This document shows positions 41,001 through 52,186 of a DNA stretch of 64,000 nucleotides, one piece after another. Below the pieces are notes generated by a model, which saw nothing but the letters and a program-made list of their open reading frames with translations, did no database searches and had not been told where the DNA came from. Position numbers and translations under genes: made by a program. Numbering within the stretch: position 1 is the first letter of the stretch; each line of letters starts with the position of its first letter. The DNA comes from Nymphaea colorata (taxonomy: Eukaryota > Streptophyta > Magnoliopsida > Nymphaeales > Nymphaeaceae), in contig NC_045146.1 in the NCBI RefSeq assembly GCF_008831285.2, forward strand, positions 22,523,703-22,587,702, in the 5' to 3' direction.

Positions 41001-42067
41001 GCTTGTCAATGGGGTCGTTATCATGCCAATCCGAGTAAAATACTAAACGTCGTGTTTTCCTCGAGCATTCCCCACCTACACTCGCCAGTCGCCAGCATAT
41101 ACTATCAAGGCTGCTCCTAAGGATCCTTCAAGGTACCACTATCCTAACTAAAAATCTTGCATTAACCACATAGGCCGTTTTCACTAACAGAGGGTGCCCG
41201 CCCTTTTCGCCCTTACATTTAAAAATTCCCGTTTTTTCCTAAAATTTAAGCTTTGCGCAGGTTGACTTCACTTTTCTTTCTTCTATCGAACTGCTCTATT
41301 TCCAGATCCTCCGAGATGCTGCTCCGATACAGAAATTCAGACAAAGAATAACCTATCCCATCGGCCTCATGAATAACCATCAACCCAATTATAATCATTT
41401 CTCAGTACTACATATAGTTACAATTAATTTGCGAAAATCCTGTGCAATGTGCTCGTTCTCCACAGCAATTACGCCTGAGACATGAAAACTGAAAGATGGC
41501 TACCGTCCAACAGTGTTGGCTGGTTGCCAAGTTATTCTAATTTTTCAATGCATTCATCGCACGTTACGAGAACTCGTCCTCGACCCCCGTTCTTGAACAA
41601 TCCAGTGCCACCCGACTAAAACCAACCAGAATCGTGATTCCAGGAATTTTTTTTCGTTTTACCGTAAATTTAAATGACAAACCCTTAAAAATAAACTCAA
41701 TTCTAACGGGGAATCGAGAAAATAAGTAACTGATAGATACAAAAACAAGATGGATCAGCGTACAATTCACGACAAGATCCACCGACCCTTTCAAGCGTAT
41801 ACATCTTCAACTCGTTCATGGATATTCGAAACTTTGAAAAGGGAAACTGACAACCTAAACACGGCATAACTTTTATAAAGACAACAAAAAATAGGAGGAT
41901 AGAAAACCCTAAACAGCGGAAGAAGCCGGTAAACTTGCGAGGCTTATTAGGGTTTTTAGGAGCCGAATCGGTTGACAGAGAAGACGCACCATTTGCTTCA
42001 TGAGGCGGAAGGCGGCTGAGTCCCTAAGGACTCCGACGTAGCAGAGCGGCGCCTCCGGTGCAGCCAT
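32026..42067 (-). CDS. G-patch domain protein, GPATCH4/PINX1-like, 11 exons
   Basis: This is a G-patch protein, probably nucleolar. The family works with RNA helicases in pre-rRNA processing. Minus-strand exons are 42067–41990, 38435–38351, 38260–38181, 38084–38060, 37972–37897, 37797–37731, 36313–36229, 35101–34908, 34137–33868, 33783–33667 and 32079–32026. All phases agree and give 376 aa. The N-terminus is [17 protein letters not shown], then the G-patch (residues about 20–60) with [20 protein letters not shown] and the conserved Gly/Trp/Leu pattern, then [20 protein letters not shown] second block near residue 175, [16 protein letters not shown], fits plant GPATCH4-like proteins. A Lys-rich low-complexity segment follows, and the C-terminus is [15 protein letters not shown]. 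Intron 1 (3.55 kb) contains a TIR element. Assignment to GPATCH4 rather than PINX1 is tentative. Confidence 0.88.
38801..40679. mobile_element. Non-autonomous TIR DNA transposon in G-patch intron 1
   Basis: The left end starts CCTATGTTGTTAAGGCC. The right end, reverse-complemented, is CCTATGTTGTCAAGGCC (16 of 17 identical). Subterminal regions on both sides are packed with CCTAGG-containing units. The interior is AT-rich, with repeated TTATATGTATTG-like phrases in two blocks (about 39000–39230 and 40080–40330). No transposase ORF is visible. Structure and subterminal repeats suggest a hAT-like or Mutator-like deletion derivative. The target-site duplication is not clear: ATAC occurs next to both ends but longer matches fail. 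Confidence 0.7.
41903..41955. promoter_or_regulatory. Two telo-box-like motifs at the 5' end of the G-patch gene
   Basis: AAAACCCTAAAC (41903–41914, plus strand) and TTAGGGTTTTT (41945–41955, the same motif on the minus strand) lie just inside intron 1. Telo-boxes (AAACCCTA) are enriched near the 5' ends of plant ribosomal-protein and ribosome-biogenesis genes. Their activity here is inferred. Confidence 0.45.
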
Positions 42068-43353
42068 TCTGCCGCCCCGATCGGCTGCGCTCCTCGTCGT
42101 CCTGTTCTTCTCCTTGTACGAGCGCGAGAAGGAGGGCAACGAAAGCCGTGGCCACGGGAAAAATAGAAGGGGCGCGTGTGAACAGTAGATGGTGGCGAGT
42201 GGGACTCGAATTGAATCAAATCTTGCCCGTCGGATTTCGGCGATGGACGGCTCGGGTCTTTCCCTTCGCAGTCTTCCGGGAGATCGGTCTAAACTGAAGA
42301 CGGCGGCGTGGTTTTACTTGGATCCTGTTTGGACTCGGATCTGGATTCATGATCTACGTTTAAACCAAGAACGTGTGTGAGCTAAAGCTGCAAATATAAT
42401 ATTTGATCCCGTTTGCATCCGAATATTTCACGTCTGAAATAATGAAATTCTGGTCCAGACATGATCTGTTAAATTGGATTCACTTTCCTTTTAACTTAGT
42501 AATTTAAAGTCTCCGTTTGGCTATGACTTGAATCAAACACTAAGAAGTGCTGCTCCCTTTCACTTTCTTTTTCAGGTCTCGTGAGTTTGGAAAATTCAAG
42601 AATATTTTTATGAAAATCTGATGTCTAAACCATATCTCGCGAGCTAACTAAATAAATTGATGATCTTCTTTTAAAACATGTAACTTCTACAAAGTATAAC
42701 TTCTAGGCAATTACTTTTAGCCAATTTTGCTGGATGTTTTAACCATGTCGGATGATTAACATGCAAAAAATTGACACTAGAGAAACAACATTATTAGCAT
42801 TGCTACAAACTTATCGTATATGGATTATTTATAGTAGTTTTAATAACTATTTATGGTCACCGAAATTTAGGACTACCTATGCGGCTGGTTGGTTTACTTT
42901 GTGTCATTAAAAGCTATCACAAAAGATATTATATTTTATTCCTAAAGATTGTAATCAAACAATTGTCGTGGTGTGATTTTCTTTTCAAACCCATAAGAAA
43001 ATATATATATATAACCAAACACTTAAGTCAGTTATAAGAACCAGGCCCTTTAATTGTTTGTTAAAAGGTTATTTTAAATAGCATATAAACATCCTAATAC
43101 ATTTATAACAACTATTTTGATACGAATCAAGTTGTTTTTATGAATAACATTGATTTTTCTATTATCGGAACGTTGATTATGCGAGATTCATTCAATTTTG
43201 CTTATTTTGAAAACATTATTCAATGCTAAAAAATGATGAACTTAATATATATTTCACATCAACCTATCCTTAAGATCATATTGGTAATGTTATGTTGAAG
43301 TAAATACTTTAAATATGATATTTAAAGGGACTAGCTTTGTCCAGACCTATTCG

Positions 43354-43400
<47 letters not shown>

Positions 43401-43865
43401 TTATTTACAAGGGTTATCCAATTTATTATGATGGAAAAATAAAAAGAAACTAATATTAAATGATAAAATTTTTATTATCTTTTTTTAATTATTCATCATG
43501 ATAATGATGAATCGGACAACACTTATGAATAAGTACAACTAGATTCACCATTCAATTTGTAATAATAATAATAATACAAGATTGATCATCGGGAATTTTT
43601 TTAGCTTTAAAAGCAAAAATTTAATCTAGCTATTTTTGCAGTGTTGCATTTTATCACTAAATTATATTTTTATTTTTCTGATAAGCTCAAAATGAAAAAT
43701 TGCCCCTACTGTTTTTAAAAGATGTTATCGGACGCAGACGCGTCCAATTTAACCGCATACAAAAATAGCGAGCACCCGAATGAAACTAGACCCTGTGCAT
43801 TTGAGGGCTTTTAAACGATGGAGGGCCGTAGCTAGGGTTCAGGGTTTTTGTTATTGAGGTTGAGT
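42068..43865. promoter_or_regulatory. Divergent intergenic region between the G-patch gene and LTV1
   Basis: About 1.8 kb separates the two start codons. The first 250 bases are GC-rich leader sequence of the G-patch gene, the middle is AT-rich, and a (TA)n microsatellite lies at 43357–43396. The LTV1 leader contains two AGGGTT motifs (43832–43847), telo-box-like on the minus strand. No other gene is seen. Confidence 0.5.
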
Positions 43866-46749
43866 ATGGGGAAGAAGAAGAAGTTCATCGACAAGAAGAG
43901 CTCTGCGACGTACCGCCTCCTCTTCCGGGACTCCTCCGACCCCAGTGCCGGCGTCTGCGAAGGAGCCGCCGCCGAGCGCGTCTTCGTCAGGGTCGACCGC
44001 AACCCTCTCCCCTCCCGTTCTCTCCTGGATGCAGACGATGACGGTGAGCCCAATCCGGACCTCGAACCCGCGGACGATTCAATTTTCGCCGACGCGGATG
44101 ATGACGAAGACGAGGTTGACGTCGGAGGGGAATTGGGGAATTCTGCTGGGGAATCTCGGCAATCCGGTGCAGGATTGCGACCGTCGGGTAAAACGGGAGT
44201 CTTACAGGAGGAAGTGAGGAAGGAGATCCTGGAGCTAGGGTTTCCCGACGATGGGTATAATTACCTCGTCCACTTGAAGGAAATCAGGCACGCTGGGGGC
44301 GGCTCGGCGTTCTTCCCCAATTCGAAGGCGAGGCTTGATAGGCTGCCGAGCGACGTGAAGGTCAATGCGAAGAATCCGTAGAACCATCCTTTGTTTTATT
44401 TATGGAACCAATTTATTTCACTGGAGTCGTTTTCATTTTCTTTTATCCCTCTCTATCATAAGTTGTGGTCTCTTTCGGTGTTCTGTCTTAAATATTCGTG
44501 ACTAATCATTATTTCGCTATATTGTTAGTGCTATTTAGTTGCAATTATCTGTGCAGTGCAATTTTTTCTTAAGAAATCTTGCGTAAGACATCAGCTTAAT
44601 CGTTTGTTTATTTCAATTTGGAAGGTTCAGTATTTTGCAGTCATTTTTTCATGCTTTTCTTTCATGCTTTTCTTTCTTATTTTGGTGTGAAGGGAGACAT
44701 GCTACTTTAATGGTCAATTTGATCGGCAATCACATGAATTTCTGTACTCTACGAGCACTGCAGAAGTCATTAATTGCAGTTCTTTATGTAGGCTGACTTT
44801 TTGCTGTTTCTTGTTAATTTTTGTTGTTGTTAGGCATATGATGCGTCCAAATTGCCCATGCAACCAGAGAGTGCACATATTGATTCTCTATACACTGTGG
44901 CTTCGAAAACACACAGCGTGAAAGTTCAGAAAGCTGTTGATCCTGATATAGCTGCTCTTCTCGATGATGACGACATTTCGCGATTTGAATCAAGTGGGGA
45001 GGAACTTGAGGAAGATTTTGTGTTGCTGGCCAATCAGCCCGAAGAAGGCGAAAAACAAGTAACTGAAGACAAGAAGGTCGCTTTGAGTGCAAACCCCAGT
45101 TATGCTTCTTCCATGCGAGACGAGACGAGGGCCACTTCTGCCACTTCTAGTCTTTCAGCGGTTGAGAAGCCCAGAGTTCGTCGGCTTATTGACGAGCAAT
45201 TTGACCTGGTAACTTATTGGCCTTCAAATCTTTCTTTTAGATACAGCAATTCGTGTTTGCTACATCTGAGGTTGTTTCTGTACACACACCGTGTCCAGAA
45301 GTTCCAAGGCCAGTTCCTTTATGGCATATCTTAATAATGCATGCTACTGAAGACTGCAAGGTTTTCTGAAAACAAGAGTATGGTCTCTGCATAAGTTTTT
45401 TTGTCATGTGAAGGAGCAATGGTGAATAATTTTTTTGCGCATGCGAAGAACATACTTCGGAGTACAAGACAAGTGCTTCTCATTCAAGTGTCTCATATTT
45501 GTCTGGTCCATGGAAAGGCATTAGTTAATCGAAATGAATTAGTCCAATTTTTTTTTTTTTTTACTCATTAACATGTTCCTTATAATATCTTATCATGTCC
45601 GTGAAAGTGCATGAACATGCTGGAGAGGTTTTTCATTCTTGAGCATTTTTATATGGATTTTACAGTACCGAAGATATTCTTTTGTTCGTTGGGGTTTAAG
45701 AAGTAACTGCTTTTCGCTGTAATGCTACCATTCTGCTTGCAGCTAGCTCTGAGGGAATATGGCAGTGATACCGATGATTCCGAGGAATATGATATTGACG
45801 CTGCAGGAGATGGTGATTTGCTTGCAGCTAAGCTTAATCAGGCTCTTAAGGATCATGTAATGGATGACTTGGACATTCTGAACAAGTATGAAGCCCCTAG
45901 GAGTTCTGAGCCTCAGGATTTAGCACTTGACCAAGATTTAGAACTTGATCCTGCAGCTGATGTGAAGAAGAAGTGTGCAGAATATGCTGAGATGTACGCC
46001 AATGAAAGCATAGAAAACACTGAGACTGTCTTTGTTGAGGAGAGCAGCAGTGATGAATCTGAAAAGTGGGACTGTGAGACGATCATTTCTACATACTCAA
46101 ATCTTGACAACCATCCTGGAAGAATTGGGGAGCCAGAAGCTCCCAGGAGAGGTGTTGAGCGTGCTTCTAGGGGTTTGCAATCAAGCAGGCCTCTGATTTC
46201 TCTTCGTGGAAAGAATATGATCCCTGTGGATTTCTTGCCTTTCAAGAGAGGAAGCACCACGACCTCTGACAAGGCAAAGGCAGAGGCAGTTGTGGCGATA
46301 AATGACAAGAAGGGAAGAAGTCAACGGGTTGAGACCAAAGAGGAAAAGAAGGAAAGAAAGGTAAAAGTTTGAAAGATCACTAACCTATTTATTGCACCTG
46401 TGGCACAAGAAATGCTAGGATTGTCTTAAAGGCCAAGGATAGCAACATTTTCTATATGTGGATATATATATATATATATATATAAAATCTTTTTATGCTT
46501 CTTAGAGAACTTTTCATCTTATCTGGAAACAAAACCATTTTAGTGGATTTAAAATGAATCAACTGAGGCTGAAGTACTGCTCGATTATGTCCCTGATGAG
46601 ATTGTGCTCAAATGCAGGCTGCTGTGAAAGAAGAACGACGAGAAGCACGGAGAGCAAAGAAGGAATTCAAGGGCATATACAAGGGAGAAGCAAAGCTTGC
46701 CCAACGCGTTGCTGCTCTTTCCGGTCCTAGTGCCATTCGTCTCATGTGA
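43866..46749 (+). CDS. LTV1: LTV1, 40S ribosomal subunit assembly factor
   Basis: LTV1 is a late assembly factor of the small ribosomal subunit, needed for correct placement of head proteins and for nuclear export of pre-40S particles. Exons are 43866–44360, 44834–45208, 45743–46360 and 46618–46749, all ending in phase 0 and giving 539 aa. The N-terminus MGKKKKFIDKKSSATYRLLF and following RDSSDP are typical. Also seen are LEL.FPDDGYNYLVHLKEI, FFPNSKARLDRLPSDVK, AYDASKLP, the acidic DPDIAALLDDDD, FE..GEELEEDFV and LREYGSD with an acidic tail. The basic C-terminus AVKEERREARRAKKEFKGIY ends in GPSAIRLM. Length is close to the usual plant size. The ATG at 43866 was preferred to one 18 bases upstream because it gives the canonical MGKKK start. 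It is transcribed away from the G-patch gene. Confidence 0.95.
46462..46486. repeat. (TA)n microsatellite in the last LTV1 intron
   Basis: A perfect TA run of about 24 bases. Confidence 0.9.
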
Positions 46750-47654
46750 GCAAGCGCTTGAAGTTGTTGAATGTGCTTTGCTGGTTTCGTGCTTTTCACC
46801 TGTTATTATTGGCCTAGCCTTGTGGCGAAGGAGTGGTCTAAATCACCCTGGTGGATCTTGTTTTGGATGTAGAAATTTGATTTATAGTCTAACTCTATAA
46901 TACAGAAAGTTTCTGGTTGACTCGATTCTTGTTGCATTTCCAAATCTTTTTTATATTTCATGCAGAACTTCAGGCTTTCCCCATGAAGGTTGTTTTCTCA
47001 TCCTCGTTGAAAATCCCGGTGACAGACATGAGTTACGAGAGAGAGAGAGAGAGAGGTGCCCATGTGAATGGAGAATAGCGTCCACGGAAAATCAAATAAG
47101 AGATGCACTGTATCTCGTGCCTCCTGGTTACACTATGCCCTTTGGGTTTACCGATGTCATCCCCGGTCGGTGTCCTCATTATCGGTTCTGAACCTTACAT
47201 ATATGCTCGTTTCAATGTTCTTTTGTTTCATATGTTTGTCACTTTAGAAACCTTATTTGGTGGCCATGTTAATGCTCTTTATGTAGTATGTCTTATTGAT
47301 TAGAATTGGGGTTCGGTAGGTCAGTTTCGTTCTTGCTAACATGGAACGGATGCCCTAACTCGTATATGTCTCTTATGAAGATCATCTACATACAAAATGT
47401 CTGCTCCTTTAGAAGAGCTGCCAACCTGTAAACATCACCAAGGCAAGCGGTACATCTTTTGCCGTAATATCCAAGTTGGGTGCACTTTTTCCAATGCAAA
47501 GGAGATCACAAAAGGTTTGTTCTCGTAGAGACAAAAGTATGCTTCTGATGATGCCTAATTCAGCACAATTTTTTTCTCCGTTTTTTTTTGGCTTTGCTGG
47601 TAGTCTTCTATGTCACTCACTGATAAATTAGTAAGCATTACATCAGAAGCCTTC
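46750..47654. other. LTV1 3' flank, no gene seen
   Basis: It contains the presumed LTV1 3' UTR and a (GA)n run at about 47037–47055. No coding region is supported. Confidence 0.4.
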
Positions 47655-48222
47655 ACATCCCAAGCTTATTGGTAAATGACATTGGACAACATAATTGGAT
47701 TTTCTTAACTCTAAAGTAGCTTTCTAGATGATCCACTTGATCCCTAATGATTCGGAAGCGGCACGTTGATGTCTGTTAGGATGGTAGCTGTATAAATAAA
47801 TATACATTACGAATTACCTACATTTTGTTTTAACCTTCTCATTTGCAAATATGCTTCTTAGTACCGTTGGTTCTATTCCGCCAACGGAGGGTTCATTAGA
47901 ATAATAAACAGCCACAGAACAACAGGAACTTAATAACCAAGGTTATGCAGCCAGACTTGGACTAAGCACTTAAGTTGGACCAACACAAGAAAACATGCAA
48001 GTTTGACATCTTTAACAAGGATCATAGATGTCATACTACTTGGAAGAAATAATTTGTCGATGAGGTAACTTAACCAGATTTTCAAATACTGGGACAGATA
48101 AATTGACAATTTGATTTCCCATCAACAATAAAATATAGTAGCAGAAGAAAATGTTCTCAATAATGTACCCCCACTCGCCGTTGAACAACTCAGAATAATC
48201 ACCAGTTGCACAAGCATGGAAG
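47655..48222 (-). pseudogene. Decayed copy of the REVEILLE gene 3' end
   Basis: This segment aligns end to end with 15950–16575, the last two coding exons, last intron and 3' flank of the REVEILLE gene, in the same orientation. Identity by eye is roughly three quarters, with small indels. Shared landmarks are TCCCTAATGATTC, GGATGGTAGCTGTATAA, ACAACAGGAAC, ACTAAGCACTT and CCAGTTGCACAAGCATGGAA. The copy of exon 7 (about 48076–48134) still reads ILLLMGNQIVNLS, but its acceptor CAG has become TAT. The exon 8 copy has lost both its acceptor AG and its TAA stop. Homology stops abruptly at 48222. No upstream exons (MYB domain, LCL core) are present nearby, so this is a fragment and not a gene. Confidence 0.85.
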
Positions 48223-48996
48223 TTGGTTCAAAAAGACCAATTCTTCTTCGAAAAAGGTTTTCCTACTAAATTTTCTGAGAAGGTGCGGATATCTAGGCCA
48301 GCATACTCAACTCCCTCTGTCTTCTCGTTTACAGGCATCAGCTTGTATACATGGCATGTTGATAAGTCGTGAAATCAAATTCCAAAGGGACTTTCTTTGC
48401 AGAAAAGTTGCAACAATTGTATTTGGTGGTGCATATGGGAACCTTTCTTTTCTGGTTTTCTTGCCATTCAGGCTTACTGCAGTCTGATCCACATGGAGCT
48501 GATGATGGAGGCGCTCTTCCCACCTGGCCAATGGAAACTAAAACAGAAAGACACTGACAGGCTTTGATGCTCAATCCTTATTTTTCGGCTGAGATGTGAC
48601 TCGAGTGTTCCCCATGTATCGATATGTCAAGAAACAAACTAAGAGAGACGAACATATTAGCATCTCAACTAAGTCTCCTCTTTTGTTATTTTATCACTTG
48701 CATCTTCATGAAGAAAAGAAAAATTCACAATATTCACAAGCTGCATAAATTAGCATTCATTAGAGAAAACAATTTCTACCCTCTGCATTCAGCCACAAAG
48801 ATAACTGGTTTCCTTCTATTTAGCAACTGATTAAGCGCCTTAAATTAAAAGTACCCGAACTCGATCACCATTGCTGATCCGAGTTGCACTATTGGAAGCA
48901 GGAACAGAACCAGACAGGTAAGGAACGTGGGTATTCAACTTATGTGGAGGAGAGACAGAACTACAGCATAGAGCGTGGTTGATGCTGGGGAAATCA
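48223..48996. other. Spacer, no gene seen
   Basis: Several overlapping ORFs of 60–93 codons occur in different frames without recognisable content. It includes the presumed 3' flank of the secreted-peptide gene. Confidence 0.35.
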
Positions 48997-49308
48997 TCAG
49001 TTACCATATTCATTTGGAGTTGAAATGGAGTGACCAACATAGGAGGAGGACAGTGGATCCGGATGTGGTATTGGACCAGGCTCTACTCCAGGATCCGATA
49101 TGGGTGTTGGATCTGTATACCCATAATCTTCTTCTGTCACCAACGCATCCCAACTTCCCCTAACCTGTTCGTCATCCCCATCAAGCCTGTAATTACTTGG
49201 GGAGCATCCGATGGAGTAAGCCGCCGATGACGCCTTGGAGTACAACAAAATCGCCAGCAGAACAAGCAAGACAATCTCGAAAGACTTTGATGGCATATTC
49301 AATTTCAT
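48997..49308 (-). CDS. Small secreted protein, possible PSY-like peptide precursor
   Basis: A single-exon ORF of 103 aa. After a short basic start comes a hydrophobic core, VLLVLLAILLYSKASS, typical of a cleavable signal peptide with a site near residue 29. The mature part is acidic and Pro/Gly/Asp-rich. Its key segment EEDYGYTDPTPISDPGVEPG leads into PIPHPDP. The DYG..DP....DPGV.P pattern resembles the tyrosine-sulfated PSY peptide, in which an Asp-Tyr is followed by DP and DPGV. It has a two-residue insertion and lacks the usual Asn and His of the family, so the resemblance may be coincidental. One Cys is left in the mature part. A secreted or apoplastic location is likely, and function is unknown. 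No TATA box was confirmed. Confidence 0.5.
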   Translation of the reverse strand: MKLNMPSKSFEIVLLVLLAILLYSKASSAAYSIGCSPSNYRLDGDDEQVRGSWDALVTEEDYGYTDPTPISDPGVEPGPIPHPDPLSSSYVGHSISTPNEYGN

Positions 49309-50377
<1,069 letters not shown>

Positions 50378-50546
50378 CACATGGTTGTACTTGTCTGCGA
50401 GGTAAGTGCATGGGGTATGGTTAGTGCATCGCCATAAATGAGCTTTCTGTTGAGCACCTGATGTGTGCATGAGACGTACAATGCATTATTTTGGCATTCT
50501 CATCCACCATGATCTACTGAGTTCTGCCATCTGATCCTTTGCCCAT

Positions 50547-51038
50547 GAGGGGTGGACACTAGCCGAGAGCCGAGTTCAGTTAGCTCCAGCTCGGCTCAAC
50601 TAATGAAACCTCGAGTTCGAGAATAGCTTGACAAAAGCAGCTGGAGCTCAACTTGACAGTTATGTATTGAGTTGAGCTTTAATTTAAGACTCGACAAACT
50701 TGTTTGAATATATGGACTATTACTTTACCATAAATCAACCTTGACTCGATTAAAGCTAGACAAATTTGAAGGAACTTTTGTAAAAACTTACATAATTAAT
50801 TAACGTCAATATACTGATTTTTTAATTTTAAAAACAAGTCGCATATTTAAAAAATCACTACATGTTATTTTCGAGCCAAGTCGAACTTTAACAGTTCGAG
50901 TTCAATGAACTCAAACTCGACTCGATTATGTGAACAAGTCGACTCATAAACTCGAGCTCAACTCGTTAAGAAAATGACTCGGCTCGAACTCGTTCACGAG
51001 CCAAACCTTAACGAGTCTCTTTAAGCTCTCACTCCTAT
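50547..51038. mobile_element. CTCGAG-rich TIR element
   Basis: The left end is GAGGGGTGGACACTAGCCG. The right end, reverse-complemented, is TAGGAGTGAGAGCTTAAAG. The two fit an imperfect TAGGGGTG-type inverted repeat. Subterminal regions are full of CTCGAG/GCTCGAACTCG units on both sides, a pattern common in plant hAT-type non-autonomous elements. There is no coding capacity, and the target-site duplication is not resolved. Confidence 0.5.
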
Positions 51039-52131
51039 ATGGCGGTCCCTCACCATCGATCCCACTTGTAACCTGACCTGATTTTATTTTTTAGGATAAT
51101 GATGATGATAATCGGTAATCCCCATGTCGATGATGATCATCACATTTCCATCCAATCCAATTCAGACCTGAAGCTTTTATTCCCTAAAGATGATGATGAC
51201 AGCTTAATATAATGACTATACAAACATAGAGAGATTTCAACAAAAATGAAGTCTCTTTGATGTGTGAAATGCTGGATTCCGAAATTGACATGCAACCAGC
51301 GGATGTTTTTCTTCTTTCCTTTTGTTTTGTTTTTTTTTTTTTTTTTTTTTTTTGGGAAATCGACTTGAATCCCATTCTGACATTGAATTTTTAGAGGCAT
51401 TTGATGACACTTTCCAAAGCTTAAAGTAATGAAAGTTAGGTTTAGTGAAAATTAAGTTTTTAATAATTTTTTAAAAACTGTTTTTTTCTGTTTTCGTAAC
51501 ACACCAAAATTTTTATGGATAACCCTTGGAGTGAGATAAGGATGAAGGTTATATATTCACTCCTTTTTTGAAAAAAAGTTGTGTTAAATTTGGATTTTCT
51601 GCTCAATTTTGACGTCATCCAAGCACTTTAAAAAGTTATTTTACAAGTACAACAATATTTTTCGTCATAAGCAGCATTTTAAAAAGGTATCCAAATAATT
51701 CAGTTTCTTGTCCTAAATCCAATTGCTTGCCTAGGAATAATATCATTGGTAAATTGTACATCATTTTAGCCATATTAAGCTAGCTAGCTAGTCTCCCTTT
51801 TAACGTTCGTGATACCAACTTCATGTACTCCAAAAGAAGAGAACGATATGAAAGTTGAAACAAATGACATGACTTTGAGGCATGAGAATTTTAGAGAAAA
51901 AGAAAAAGGACGAGGGTTTAGACTTTCAACTTTCAACTAGTAGGATGAAATATTTATTTTACTTATCTAAAAAGTAGATGACTCATTTTGAATACATTTA
52001 GTTGTTCTCATATTGTGTGCATTATGTATATAGTTGAGGTCTTTCACTCTCAATTAATAGAATTAAATACTCCTCCTGCTAACTTAAAATTGAATGGTCC
52101 ATTTTGAATACCTTTAATTGAGCATTCACCT
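51039..52131. other. AT-rich spacer, no gene seen
   Basis: It contains a T run (about 51331–51353) and short direct repeats. No coding region is supported. Confidence 0.35.
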
Positions 52132-52148
52132 TCTCTCTCTCTCTCTCT

Positions 52149-52182
<34 letters not shown>
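52132..52182. repeat. Compound microsatellite (CT)n(TA)n
   Basis: About 20 bases of CT are followed by about 30 bases of TA. This is the reverse-complement arrangement of the other two compound arrays. Confidence 0.95.
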
Positions 52183-52186
<4 letters not shown>

